A stretch of 64,000 bases of DNA from Anaerolineales bacterium (GTDB lineage Bacteria > Chloroflexota > Anaerolineae > 4572-78 > J111): positions 1 to 64,000 of the forward strand of contig JABTUW010000005.1 of NCBI GenBank assembly GCA_015075185.1, in the 5' to 3' direction. Positions within the stretch are counted from its first letter, which is position 1. Every line of letters begins with the position of its first letter. Shown one piece after another: positions 43,276 to 52,162 of this stretch. A model generated the notes under the pieces. That model worked only from the letters and a program-made list of their open reading frames with translations, was not told the DNA's origin and did not search any database. The translations under genes and the position numbers were made by a program.

Positions 43276-43758
43276 TTAGGCCCCCTTTTGCTTCTCAGGT
43301 GAGCTTTCTCCTTCAGCGGTGCTTGTAGCGGCTTTGGCTGCGGCGACCTCAGACTTCGAGAACCGGGCGAACCAAACGACGAGCAGGATAGTTGCTCCGA
43401 CTGCAAGGTGAATCCAGAAGGCAGCCAGTCGTTGCGAGAGGTAGGAATATTGTTCCAGGATGAGACGGGTGTCGGTAAGGGGTGCAGTAGATGTCATTCG
43501 CAGCAGATCCGTGCGTAATGCTTCCGCAAATGTGTACGAGCTATAAAGGCCCAGGAAGTTCATTACCGCAGCGATCAAGTAGGCCACGCTGACAAGCACC
43601 TTCCTTGACCGTGTGAGCGTCCTATTGACAGAAACAAGCCAGCCAATCACCGCAATGACCACTACGACATAAAAGTTCCAGTAGAAGTCAATCCTTTCGC
43701 GGGCAGCGAACAACAGGTCAGCAACCTCTTTGATCGTAATATCTGCCCCAGTTTCCAT
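43276..43758 (-). CDS. Membrane protein of unknown function (four helices)
   Basis: A 160-residue protein with an N-terminal cytoplasmic helix (ADLLFAARERIDFYWNFYVV), three to four membrane helices (VIAVIGWLVSV, VLVSVAYLIAAVMNFLGLYS, FWIHLAVGATILLVVWFARF) and an Ala/Glu/Lys tail. No known motif is seen. It is located 69 bp upstream of the copper ATPase gene on the same strand, and possibly co-transcribed, so a role in membrane or metal homeostasis is possible but not supported by the sequence. Confidence 0.65.
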   Translation of the reverse strand: METGADITIKEVADLLFAARERIDFYWNFYVVVVIAVIGWLVSVNRTLTRSRKVLVSVAYLIAAVMNFLGLYSSYTFAEALRTDLLRMTSTAPLTDTRLILEQYSYLSQRLAAFWIHLAVGATILLVVWFARFSKSEVAAAKAATSTAEGESSPEKQKGA

Positions 43759-43939
43759 ATGCGCTATCCTTGGACCTAACGGTTGAACTCAGGCCGCGGC
43801 CTGTCAGGACCGTCGGCCCTGCGGCGAATTGTTCAACTTGACCTGTTCAGATGACAGGGGGTACACATTTGGGAAGGCGAACCTCCACCCCCTAGCGATC
43901 AAAAAAAGAGAAGCTGTTAGCATAGGCAGACGAGTAGCG

Positions 43940-44692
43940 TCACTGGGGAGCTACTTCCAGGTGAGCGGTGTATCCACGGCTACTGTTGCGCCACATCAAA
44001 ACTGCTATGATGAACGCCCACACAGCAAAGAGACCTATGGCCACCAGCCTGGGGATCGAGTCGAAGAGGCCAACATAGGGCACCATCACGCCGTGGACGA
44101 TCCAGGCGACTCCCGAACCCGCAGCGAACCACCCGAGCCAGCGGGGGTAGCTGGCGCCCAACGCCATCGCCAGCGCATAAAGCATCAGGGTAAGTCCCAG
44201 GAGGATGTTCGAGTAGCTCTGAAGCGCATACTCGGTCCATCTCAATGCTTTGGCAGCCGCGAAGGCAGCGACCTCTTGGCTGGCGGGAGCGCCTGCCCAG
44301 GCATCCACCGCCCACTTGAGCGCCACGCCGTCCACGGCCTGGAGCATGGTGAAAGCCCCTGCTGTCAGAACCGCCGCCGCAAGACCAAAGCGGGCTACGC
44401 CGGCACCCGCTCCTGGCTTTGTCGTAATGGAGTAGTAAAGGGAGACCAACCCGCCGATTAACAGTAAAGCAGCGACCCACTGGACGAAGTGGACAACCAC
44501 CCAGCTATCGCTTTGGGCGTACTCCATAAAGACGGCCGGATTATCCATAGGGTCTTCCCGGCGGGGATGAAATATGGCCGTTGCTACCACGAACAGAATG
44601 ATGCCGAGGGGCAGCGCCACTGCTCCGATGCGGGTCGTGATCGCCTCCGTCCCCATCCGCGCATCCATCACGAGCTCGTCAAACCTTGCCAT
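43940..44692 (-). CDS. Membrane protein of unknown function (six to seven helices)
   Basis: A 250-residue hydrophobic protein with six or seven helices (GAVALPLGIILFVVATAIF, VVHFVQWVAALLLIGGLVSL, FGLAAAVLTAGAFTMLQAV, NILLGLTLMLYALAMALGA, GWFAAGSGVAWIVHGVMVP, LVAIGLFAVWAFIIAVLMW). The arrangement and the phrase HPRREDPMDNPAVFMEYAQS fit DUF4386-like or related integral membrane proteins, but I am not sure. GGAGGT is the ribosome site. It lies upstream of the previous membrane protein and the copper ATPase on the same strand. Confidence 0.7.
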   Translation of the reverse strand: MARFDELVMDARMGTEAITTRIGAVALPLGIILFVVATAIFHPRREDPMDNPAVFMEYAQSDSWVVVHFVQWVAALLLIGGLVSLYYSITTKPGAGAGVARFGLAAAVLTAGAFTMLQAVDGVALKWAVDAWAGAPASQEVAAFAAAKALRWTEYALQSYSNILLGLTLMLYALAMALGASYPRWLGWFAAGSGVAWIVHGVMVPYVGLFDSIPRLVAIGLFAVWAFIIAVLMWRNSSRGYTAHLEVAPQ

Positions 44693-44879
44693 GTCTACCT
44701 CCTAAACAGATAAGAATACACCCAGGGAACTTTTAGGCCATCGCCCGCAAACTATCGAAAGAAATGTCATTGCTTTTTGATGAGATTTACGGTACAATGG
44801 TGTCGTCCCCTGTTTCCAACTTTGATCCCATGAAATCATAACTTGACCTGAATTAGGTAACGCCGAGTAAGACATTGGG

Positions 44880-44897
44880 CGTTACAAAAAACGTTAC
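44880..44897. promoter_or_regulatory. CGTTAC-N6-CGTTAC repeat before the XRE/NB-ARC gene
   Basis: CGTTAC at 44880-44885 and 44892-44897, spaced 12 bp, with six A between, 27-44 bp before the start at 44924. An opposite-facing GTAACG lies at 44857-44862. The word CGTTACAAAAA recurs near 48113, upstream of the gene at 48019. Confidence 0.5.
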
Positions 44898-44923
44898 AAG
44901 CAAATTGCAGATAGCAGGTTGAG

Positions 44924-47587
44924 ATGGAGACTCTGGTTTCGTTTGGGGCGTGGCTCAAGGAGCGCCGCAAAAAACTGGATCTGACCCAGGCTGAGCTGGC
45001 CGATTGCGCCGGCTGTACGGCGGCAACCATCCGCAAAATCGAAGCGGATGAGCGGCGGCCTTCACGCCAGGTGGCCGAACTGTTAGCCAGGTGCTTGCAT
45101 ATTCCTACCGAGCAGCATCCTCTCTTCCTGCAAGTCGCCCGCGGGGAGCGCCGGGTTGACCGGCTGGAAGGAGTCGCTCCGGCTCCAAAAGCTCAGCCAT
45201 CCTTGGAGCATTTGCTCCCGCCGCGCAAGTCAAGTCTGCCTCTGCCCTCAACGCCCTTGCTAGGCCGTGAGCATGAACTGCTGACCATTGACCGGCTGCT
45301 GCGTGACCCGCAGTGCCGCTTGTTGACGTTAGTCGGGCCGGGCGGCATCGGTAAGACCCGTTTGGCTTTGCAGGCGGCGGCCCAGCAGCAAACCGAATTT
45401 GCCCAGGGCGTTGCCCTCGTACCCCTGGCTCCTCTCACGGGCCGGGAACAAATTGTCACCGCTATAGCCGATGCTCTGGGGTTCGTCCTCTATGGCGCGA
45501 CCGACCGCGGCGATCAACTGCTCCATTACCTCCGCGAGAAGGCGCTGCTCCTGGTACTCGACAATTTCGAACACTTGCTGGCCGATGCCCCGAGCGTTGC
45601 CCTGGTGGGCGACCTGTTGCAAGGCGCACCCGAAATCAAATTACTAACCACATCCCGCGAGCCGTTACACTTACAAGCGGAGTGGGTGTTTGAAGTGCAG
45701 GGCTTGCCTGTTCCGGAAAGCGCTGAGACTGACGAATTGGAGACAAGCAGCGCAACCAAGTTGTTCCTTCAACGGGCCAGGCAGGCGCGGGTAAGTTTCA
45801 CCTTGACCCCCGAAGATCGTCCAGCCGTTCTGCGTATCTGCCAGTTGATGGAAGGACTGCCCCTGGGGATCGAACTGGCAGCGGCCTGGGTGCTGACCCT
45901 GTCTTGCCAGGAAATCGCCCATGAGATCGAGCGCAGCCTGGATTTCCTGGTAGCCTCTGCGCGCGACATCCCCGAGCGGCATCGCTCGATCAGCGCTGTG
46001 TTCGACCATTCGTGGAAATTGCTTTCGAGGGAGGAGCAGCGGGTGCTGCGGCAGGTGTCGGTCTTCTGGGGGGGCTTTGGCCGCGAAGCGGCGGAGTACG
46101 TCACCAGGGCCTCGTTAGCCCTGCTTTCGGCCCTGGTCTCGAAGTCGCTGCTCCGTCGAACCGACGCGAATGGGGGCCGCTACGATCTGCATGAACTGGT
46201 GCGACAGTACGCGCTCAGTCATCTCCATGAAGATGAGCAGGAGTATACCCAGATTCGGAACCGTCACTGCCAATACTATGCGGCCTTGCTGGAGCGCCGG
46301 GGGACGGCCTTAAAAGGGGCAGACCGACCTGCGGTTATTGCCGAACTGATCGCGGAGATTGCCAACTTACGTCTCGCCTGGAATTGGGCTGCTACCCACA
46401 AGCAAGCCGAGGAACTAAGCCAGGCCGCGGACACCCTCTTCTGGCTATACGAGTCACGCAGCAACTGTCGGGAGGGCGTGCCGCTCTTTGGCCAGGCGGT
46501 ACAAAGTCTACAAGCGACTGAGGAATCTACAATACCGCTGCCCTCCAGCACTGAATGGACGCAACGCCTGGCCCTGGGACAAGCCCTGAACTACCAGGGT
46601 TTCTTCTGTTTCCGCCAGGGCCAGCATCCGCAGGGCCGGGAGCTACTTCAGCGCAGTCTCGCGCTGCTCCGCCCCCTGGCTAATAACGGCTCCCTTCCGG
46701 CTCGTGTCGCGCTATCTGAGGCCACCGCCTTCCTGGGGACGGTGACTTCCGTGATGGGCGATTATGCTGAGGGCCGCCGTCTCCTGCACGAGGGCCTGTT
46801 GATGAAGCATGCGTTTAACGACCGTTGGGGCGCGGCGTTTTGTTTACGGCAACTGGGCCTATCGGCTTACTATTTGGGTGAGTATGCCGAGGCGCATCGC
46901 TTGCTGAGTGAGAGCCTGGCGCTTAGCCGGGAGATAGGCAATACCTGGTCTATCGCCTCCTCGCTCAACGTCCTCAGCATGGCGGCTTATGCCCAGGGCG
47001 CGTATGCCGAAGCGCAACAACTCCTGGAGGAAGGGTTGGCGCTCAGTCAGGCTTTAGGGGATCGCTATAACATTGCCGTCGCCCTCAACAGCTTGGGCTT
47101 GGTGAGCCAGGCCAGGGGCAGTCCTCTCGAAGCCCAGCGCTTCTTTCAGGAAAGTATTGCCATCTGGCGCGAGATTGGTGATCAGGGGGACCTGGCCCAG
47201 ACACTGAACAACTTGGGCGATACCTTACTAATTCTTGAGGACCAGCCTGGGGCCCGGCGCTGCTATCTGGAGGCTCTCACTGTGGCCAGGGAGACGCAGG
47301 TGACCCCGGTAGCGCTTGATGCCTTGATCGGCCTGGCCGCTTTGCGCGTGCAGGAGGGGGTGGTTGAAGCAGCCCTGGAATTAGTGACGCATGTCCTCCA
47401 ACATCCGGCCAGCACTCAAGAGGCTAAAGATCGCGCCCGGCGGCTGCTGGCGGACATTGAAACCCACCTACCTCCACCGCAGGTGGCGACTGTCCAAACC
47501 CAGGCCAAGAGTTTCGAGACGGTGGTCACGGAGCTCCTCCAAACTAAGCAGCCTTCATCTCAAATCGCCCTCTCGATACAAAAATAA
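44924..47587 (+). CDS. XRE-HTH / NB-ARC / TPR regulator
   Basis: An 887-residue protein: a helix-turn-helix of the XRE type (residues 5-62; LTQAELADCAGCTAATIRKI), a linker, a STAND/NB-ARC ATPase with Walker A GPGGIGKTRLA (from about 136), Walker B LLLVLDNFEHLL and LLTTSREPLHL, a winged-helix part (FDHSWKLLSREEQRVLRQVS), then ten or so TPR units from about 450 to 850 (for example QLGLSAYYLGEYAEAHRLLS). It is the XRE counterpart of the SARP-type protein at 21.2 kb, with clear similarity of ATPase part, and is probably a signal-driven transcription factor. The gene ends inside the end of the convergent HATPase gene (33-bp overlap). Confidence 0.92.
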   Translation: METLVSFGAWLKERRKKLDLTQAELADCAGCTAATIRKIEADERRPSRQVAELLARCLHIPTEQHPLFLQVARGERRVDRLEGVAPAPKAQPSLEHLLPPRKSSLPLPSTPLLGREHELLTIDRLLRDPQCRLLTLVGPGGIGKTRLALQAAAQQQTEFAQGVALVPLAPLTGREQIVTAIADALGFVLYGATDRGDQLLHYLREKALLLVLDNFEHLLADAPSVALVGDLLQGAPEIKLLTTSREPLHLQAEWVFEVQGLPVPESAETDELETSSATKLFLQRARQARVSFTLTPEDRPAVLRICQLMEGLPLGIELAAAWVLTLSCQEIAHEIERSLDFLVASARDIPERHRSISAVFDHSWKLLSREEQRVLRQVSVFWGGFGREAAEYVTRASLALLSALVSKSLLRRTDANGGRYDLHELVRQYALSHLHEDEQEYTQIRNRHCQYYAALLERRGTALKGADRPAVIAELIAEIANLRLAWNWAATHKQAEELSQAADTLFWLYESRSNCREGVPLFGQAVQSLQATEESTIPLPSSTEWTQRLALGQALNYQGFFCFRQGQHPQGRELLQRSLALLRPLANNGSLPARVALSEATAFLGTVTSVMGDYAEGRRLLHEGLLMKHAFNDRWGAAFCLRQLGLSAYYLGEYAEAHRLLSESLALSREIGNTWSIASSLNVLSMAAYAQGAYAEAQQLLEEGLALSQALGDRYNIAVALNSLGLVSQARGSPLEAQRFFQESIAIWREIGDQGDLAQTLNNLGDTLLILEDQPGARRCYLEALTVARETQVTPVALDALIGLAALRVQEGVVEAALELVTHVLQHPASTQEAKDRARRLLADIETHLPPPQVATVQTQAKSFETVVTELLQTKQPSSQIALSIQK

Positions 47588-48019
47588 TTCAATGGTGTGA
47601 TGGGCTTCCCCTGCCTGAACATGCCCTTCGTCCTTCACCTTGTGAATGAGAAAAAATCCCCAGGCTTGTCCCAATCGCTGCCCCGACCCTTTGGCCGTTG
47701 GGTCAGGCATTTGGAGATCAAGGCTTGTGCCAAGGCCCTGGCCGGTCTCGGCCTGTTCTAAAACCAAGACCCGGATGAAAACCGATAATTCAGGTTGGTG
47801 GGAGCTGCCGTGCTCGACGGCATTAAAGGTCGCTTTAGCGATGGCGGTTTTGAGGCGATCCAGGTTAGCCGGGGATAGGTTCAACCCGCGGACAGCGGTA
47901 ATGAGCTGTGCCCATGCCACAGGGTCGCTGCCGGGCTGGCTAGGCAGGCTGAATTCGGCCACGATTTTCCAGGCGGGGTTTAGGTCGGCGTGAATTGAGG
48001 GTGTGTGGTTAGGCGGCAT
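47555..48019 (-). CDS. Anti-sigma-factor-type ATP-binding protein (HATPase_c_2)
   Basis: A 154-residue protein with the N box KATFNAVEHGSS of RsbW/SpoIIAB-like serine kinases (HATPase_c_2), preceded by LTAVRGLNLSPANLDRLKTA-type helix text (AQLITAVRGLNLSPANLDRL) and followed by a G-rich ATP lid (GQGLGTSLDLQMP) and LGQAWGFFLIHKVKDEG. These proteins bind sigma factors or anti-anti-sigma proteins and phosphorylate the latter. The start at 48019 (GGAGATCG upstream) is preferred over an earlier in-frame start at 48145. No STAS-domain partner or sigma factor is adjacent. Its end overlaps that of the XRE/NB-ARC gene. Confidence 0.78.
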   Translation of the reverse strand: MPPNHTPSIHADLNPAWKIVAEFSLPSQPGSDPVAWAQLITAVRGLNLSPANLDRLKTAIAKATFNAVEHGSSHQPELSVFIRVLVLEQAETGQGLGTSLDLQMPDPTAKGSGQRLGQAWGFFLIHKVKDEGHVQAGEAHHTIELFLYREGDLR

Positions 48020-48200
48020 GATACGATCTCCAGTTTGGTCATTGTTGTGACCTCTCTTAGGATCTATTAAACCACACGAGTCGCCCTCTTTGGTAGCGCT
48101 GGTAACAATTTGACCGTTACAAAAAGTGAGACAGTCGAGTGACATATTCCTGGCCAGCGGTATCGCGGCTTTATCCAGAGCACGCGTTTTATTTCTCTAG

Positions 48201-48341
48201 CTAAAATGAACCTGCCCTGTCCAGAAACGACAAGGCACGCGAATAGCTGGAAATGATTTTATAGGGGAGTTTATCGGCAATCTGCTGGTTGGTGAGACCT
48301 TCAGCGGCCAGCCGCAGCTTGTGAAAATAATCAAGACAGAG
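48201..48341 (-). pseudogene. Remnant of a LuxR-type helix-turn-helix
   Basis: A 47-codon open stretch between stops, with KLRLAAEGLTNQQIADKLPY, close to the recognition part of LuxR-type DNA-binding domains. There is no start or ribosome site, and the rest of a regulator is missing. It lies just after the integrase gene. The remaining sequence up to 48019 has only a GTAAC/GTTAC inverted repeat near 48097-48117. Confidence 0.35.
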
Positions 48342-48349
48342 TTAATAGA

Positions 48350-49357
48350 TCAGGAGCCACTCTCGTCCTGCGGGTTATTCTCCAGGGCCTGCCGGGGCGA
48401 GGGGCTGTGCTTCTGGAAAGCCTCCTTGACCCTTTGCCGCTTGCTGTGAGCATACACCTTCCGCGTCGTGCCGATGTCGCTGTGACCCAAAAGCTCCTGG
48501 ATGATCTCCAACGGCACCTCGTCATTCAACATCTGGGTGGCTCGCCAGTGCCGAAAGGTGTGCGGGCTGACGTCGGGCAAGCCGACTGCTTCCGCCGCCT
48601 TTTTGACCACCCGCCACAGACTGGTGCGGGAGAGCTTCTTGCCGCTGTCCCGGCCGTGGCTGACAAACAGCCCGGTCTTGACATCAACCCGCTCAACCAG
48701 GTAAGCTCGGATCGCAGCCAGCGCTTCCGGGGTCAAGTAGAGCCAGCGTTCTTTGTCCCCCTTGCCGGTAATCAACACCTCATCGGTCTCCCCTTCAGCC
48801 ACATCCTGGCGGGTCAGGGCGGCCACCTCGGAGACCCGGCCCGCCGTCGCATACAGGGTATGCAGGATCGCCCGATCGCGCAGCAAACACAGGCGCTGGA
48901 GCCGGGCTTCTTTACCGCCACTGGCGGGCGGCAGAGGCTGCTGGTCGTAATAGAGCACCAAACTGGGCAAATCATCAGGGGCGCGGGTTTGGGGGTAGTG
49001 CAGCTTCAGTTTGCCTTTGAGCAAGGTTTGGGCGCGGACAATATCAAACTCCGGCCCCAGATTGCGAGCCGTATAATGGAAGAGGAAGAAGCGGCGCAGG
49101 GCGGCCAGGTAAGTGTTGAGGGTGAAGGTAGAGTAGCCCCGCCGGTCAAGCCAGAGAAAGAAATCAAGTAATAATTTCTCCGGGTAGTCCGTCAGCGGCG
49201 TATCCAGGGAAAGATCTTTGGCTTGTGCGAGGTATTGGGCAAAGGCTGCCAGGGCAGCAGCATAAGTCTGGCGAGTCGGCTCTTTACTGCTGGGAAGGCT
49301 GTCCAGAAAGGCAGCACTGGCAGTTTGGAAATTATCGGCATGGATTTTGTCTGGCAT
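48350..49357 (-). CDS. Tyrosine recombinase (integrase, XerC/D-like)
   Basis: A 335-residue phage-integrase-type recombinase. The N-terminal SAM-like DNA-binding domain (about residues 10-115) has LDRRGYSTFTLNTYLAALRR. The catalytic domain (about 155-320) carries R in TAGRVSEVAALT, HTFRH with the second Arg, H in LLGHSDIGTT and the nucleophile Tyr in RKVYAHSKR. It could serve for chromosome dimer resolution or for integration of a mobile element, but no attachment-site repeat, tRNA or cargo is seen around it. A palindromic repeat lies about 37 bp upstream of its start, and a relic of a LuxR gene is downstream, which point to a plastic region. Confidence 0.92.
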   Translation of the reverse strand: MPDKIHADNFQTASAAFLDSLPSSKEPTRQTYAAALAAFAQYLAQAKDLSLDTPLTDYPEKLLLDFFLWLDRRGYSTFTLNTYLAALRRFFLFHYTARNLGPEFDIVRAQTLLKGKLKLHYPQTRAPDDLPSLVLYYDQQPLPPASGGKEARLQRLCLLRDRAILHTLYATAGRVSEVAALTRQDVAEGETDEVLITGKGDKERWLYLTPEALAAIRAYLVERVDVKTGLFVSHGRDSGKKLSRTSLWRVVKKAAEAVGLPDVSPHTFRHWRATQMLNDEVPLEIIQELLGHSDIGTTRKVYAHSKRQRVKEAFQKHSPSPRQALENNPQDESGS

Positions 49358-49393
49358 TGCGAACCCTGTTCTTTCAAATTTAAAGGAAAAACC

Positions 49394-49479
49394 AGGTGAC
49401 AGGCACTTTTAAATCCTAAATAGAGGCAGGTTTTTGTTCAAATAAGCCCAATGAGTAATCCGATAAGTGCCTGTCACCT
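49394..49479. repeat. Palindromic repeat, arms AGGTGACAGGCACTT
   Basis: AGGTGACAGGCACTT at 49394-49408 and its exact reverse complement at 49465-49479, with 56 nt between. The element sits between the integrase and the M24 peptidase gene. Similar GTGACAGGCACTT palindromes are scattered in several environmental genomes, as far as I recall. Confidence 0.8.
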
Positions 49480-49516
49480 TAATTCCGATAGTTTTACATC
49501 TTTCTCTCTGCGGGGC

Positions 49517-50605
49517 TTACTTTTTTATCACCAACTGGCGGTCAAAGCCGGTCAGGGTGCGGACACCCGTGCCGGTAACGGCTACAATATCTTCAATGCG
49601 GATACCAAACTGCCCCGGCAGGTAAACGCCCGGTTCTACGCTGAAGACCATACCTTCTTCTAAGGTTTGCTCGTTGCCGGCCATGATGTAGGGCGCTTCA
49701 TGAATCTCCAAGCCCAGACCATGCCCGGTGCGGTGGATGAAGTAGTCTCCATAACCGGCAGCCTCCAGGGTGCTGCGGGTGGCCCGGTCTACTTCTTGGG
49801 CCATGACCCCCGGCCTGACTGCCGTTCGACCGCGTTCATTCGCCGCCAGAACAGCCTCATACGCCTTTAAAAAATCGGCCGGCGGCTCGCCGATGAAGAC
49901 CATGCGGGTCATATCTGATTGGTAGCCATTTAAGGTGGCCCCAATATCAATGATAACGGCATCTCCCACTTGCAGCCGGCGCGGCCCGCTATGATGATGC
50001 GGAAAAGCCCCGTTGGGGCCGGAGGCAACCAGGGAAAAAGTGACCGCTTCCGCTCCATCTTTACGAAAGGTTTCCTCCACAATCCAGGCCACCTCTGCCT
50101 CGGTTACGCCGGGCCGGCAGGCATCCATGGCTGCCTGCATGGCCCGCCCGGCCTGCGCCGCAGCCAGGGCCAGGGCCTCGATTTCCTCCGCCGACTTGCG
50201 CGCCCGCAGCGGAGCCAGCAGCCCCTCCACGGTAATCGTTTCCGGCTGGTTGGTGGCGGCCAACAGGGGTAACAAAAAATCGGCCCGCATCGTGCCATCA
50301 ATGGCCAGCCGTTTGACGGAGAGGCCCGACACAGCTCGCCGGAGGGCCTGGAACGGCCCTTCGGCATCGGGCCATTGCTCCAACGGGAGATCGGTATGAG
50401 CGGCTACATCCCCGGCATTTAAGGTGGGGACAATCAGTCCCGCCTTTTCCAAAGAAACCAGCAGCAGGCACAGGCGCTCGTCGGGGTGGGGGACGTAGCC
50501 CAACAGGTAGCGCATGTTGGCCGTAGGGCCAACGGCGACCAGGTCAACATTGGCCGCCTGCATCATTGTCTGTAAATGCACCAACCGGTTTTTACTTTCA
50601 GCCAT
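49517..50605 (-). CDS. M24-family Xaa-Pro peptidase
   Basis: A 362-residue metallopeptidase. An N-terminal creatinase-like domain (to about residue 125) is followed by the pita-bread catalytic domain with all five metal ligands: D in IIDIGATLNGYQSD (first and second Asp), H in HRTGHGLGLEIHEAPY, E in FSVEPGVYLPG and E in IRIEDIVAVT. The family cleaves X-Pro dipeptides or N-terminal residues before Pro in the cytoplasm, using Mn or Co. The ATG at 50605 has GGAG six bases upstream; the earlier in-frame ATG at 50611 would be too close to it. The gene stands alone. Confidence 0.92.
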   Translation of the reverse strand: MAESKNRLVHLQTMMQAANVDLVAVGPTANMRYLLGYVPHPDERLCLLLVSLEKAGLIVPTLNAGDVAAHTDLPLEQWPDAEGPFQALRRAVSGLSVKRLAIDGTMRADFLLPLLAATNQPETITVEGLLAPLRARKSAEEIEALALAAAQAGRAMQAAMDACRPGVTEAEVAWIVEETFRKDGAEAVTFSLVASGPNGAFPHHHSGPRRLQVGDAVIIDIGATLNGYQSDMTRMVFIGEPPADFLKAYEAVLAANERGRTAVRPGVMAQEVDRATRSTLEAAGYGDYFIHRTGHGLGLEIHEAPYIMAGNEQTLEEGMVFSVEPGVYLPGQFGIRIEDIVAVTGTGVRTLTGFDRQLVIKK

Positions 50606-50679
50606 TATCATCTCCTTATTGACCGGCGGCCTACAAGCGCCGGTTGGGAAAATATTCTCCCTGCGTGCCTACATCCGTT

Positions 50680-51267
50680 TTAGCTCCACTTCAATTGAAG
50701 TTCAAATTCAACTGTTTTGGCGGGTGTGCCTCCCGAAAATTGCAGGTATTCAAGGGTAGTCGAGGGGGGAACCAGGAACCCAAGCCAGCCTCTCAGGCGC
50801 ATGCCAGGCGTAATGATGCGTGTCAGTCCCAAATACCGTTTGGCGTTGCCTTCGTACAGCTCTGGAAAGTTGTAATCTTTCACCGGCTCGTACGTGTATC
50901 CTTCCTTATCAAACACGATCCATTGATCGTGACGGCATTTGAGAGCCATGGCTGACTGGTTACGATAGGCCACATCAATATACAACACCCGCTCTTTTTT
51001 GACGGTTTCCACCGAAATGCTGTGGAGGAAGACTTCATACTCAGCCACCCGCAGCCATTGCTGGATTTGGTGGGTGTAGGTAACGTTCGGCTCAAGATGC
51101 TCCCGTTCCGCCACATCGAGATCTTCAAGCTTGCGATCAAGCAGATACCTGTTGCCGCAGTGGTCACAGGCGAACTGGTTCTTTTCGCCGGCCACTTGCA
51201 GGCCGGCGCCACAGGTGGGGCATTGCAGGGTGATAAAATTGGACGCGTTGGGTTTGTGTTCAGGCAC
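50680..51267 (-). CDS. Zinc-ribbon protein with DUF4352-like domain
   Basis: A 195-residue protein with an N-terminal zinc ribbon (LQCPTCGAGLQVAGEKNQFAC, then DHCGNRY; stated here in two parts) and, after a helical link, a beta-sandwich (about residues 75-190) of the DUF4352/Telokin-like kind (VLYIDVAYRNQSAMALKCRH, YEPVKDYNFPELYEGN, GWLGFLVPPSTTLEYLQF). The GTG at 51267 was picked because AAGGCGG lies six bases upstream; the frame opens further to 51387. It is cytoplasmic without signal peptide, unlike many DUF4352 proteins that are exported. The role is unknown. Confidence 0.72.
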   Translation of the reverse strand: MPEHKPNASNFITLQCPTCGAGLQVAGEKNQFACDHCGNRYLLDRKLEDLDVAEREHLEPNVTYTHQIQQWLRVAEYEVFLHSISVETVKKERVLYIDVAYRNQSAMALKCRHDQWIVFDKEGYTYEPVKDYNFPELYEGNAKRYLGLTRIITPGMRLRGWLGFLVPPSTTLEYLQFSGGTPAKTVEFELQLKWS

Positions 51268-51514
51268 GACACACCGCCTTGTAAATGTATCGATTTTCAC
51301 GTGACCATCACTTTGAGCCGCCATCCACATGATGCGGACAGCCGCCCAATGCCTGCGGCTTACACACCGCCCCGCAGACCTCAGCAAATTTTACCCCAAA
51401 GTGTCAAAACCTACCACAATAAGGGTCAAATGGTTTTTGCGCAAGGTGTACTTGATGGTCATCGTTCATACCACCTTTTAACCCGGTCGCGCGGGACCGT
51501 CAGCTTATTAACAT

Positions 51515-52162
51515 CTACACCAACCCCAATTCTTTGGCTTTGACCGCAGCCTGGGTACGGTCACTAACCCCCAATTTGCCCAGAATATTGGTCAGATGGT
51601 TTCTGACCGTACCTTCGGCAATGAAAAGTGTGGCCGCAATCTCACGGTTGGTTGCGCCTTTAGTTACCAGGCGCAGTACTTCTATTTCGCGCTCCGACAG
51701 GGGACTCTCCAGCGCCTGGGGCCGTGAAGCCTGATTAGCCAGACGGACAAATTCAGCTACCACTTTACTCGTCAGCGAGGGTTCCAAAATAGATTCGCCC
51801 CGGGCGACCGTGCGAATGGCTTCGAGCAAGCGCGGGGCAGAAACGGCCTTCAGCAAATAGCCGACCGCCCCGGCGCGCAGTCCTTCAAACACCAATTCGT
51901 CGTCGTCAAAGGTGGTCAGGACGATGACCCGGCAGTCCGGCTGCGTTTCGCGCAGGCGGCGGGTCGCCTCAACGCCGGCGAGGACCGGCATCCGCATGTC
52001 CATCAACACAATCTGGGGGCGTAACCTGGCGGCCAAACGCAGCGCCTCTTCGCCGTTAGTGGCTTCGCCTACCACTTCGAAATCCGGCTGTGTCGAAAGC
52101 AGCAGCCGCAGCCCTTCCCGAAAGAGTGATTGATCATCGGCCAGCAAAATTTTGATAGTCAT
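51515..52162 (-). CDS. NarL/LuxR-type response regulator
   Basis: A 215-residue response regulator with D55 (VLMDMRMPV) as phosphoacceptor, the acidic pair D9-D10, LTTFDDDELV and K in GYLLKAV, and a LuxR domain at about 150-213 (LSEREIEVLRLVTKGATNRE, IAEGTVRNHLTNILGKLGVS). It overlaps the kinase gene upstream by 4 bp, a typical coupled pair. It is a close paralogue of the one at 9.1 kb (shared YLLK-RGxxxLEPS text). The target cannot be inferred, since no exporter is next to it; the zinc-ribbon gene 250 bp downstream is one candidate. Confidence 0.93.
   Translation of the reverse strand: MTIKILLADDQSLFREGLRLLLSTQPDFEVVGEATNGEEALRLAARLRPQIVLMDMRMPVLAGVEATRRLRETQPDCRVIVLTTFDDDELVFEGLRAGAVGYLLKAVSAPRLLEAIRTVARGESILEPSLTSKVVAEFVRLANQASRPQALESPLSEREIEVLRLVTKGATNREIAATLFIAEGTVRNHLTNILGKLGVSDRTQAAVKAKELGLV

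Noticed and set aside
48097..48117. GTAAC/GTTAC inverted repeat near the HATPase gene as a fourth CGTTAC-N6-CGTTAC site
   Set aside because: Only one CGTTAC is present in the right direction; the second half is inverted and the spacing is different.
48407..49171. 254-codon plus-strand frame opposite the integrase
   Set aside because: Antisense shadow of a recombinase with all catalytic residues.
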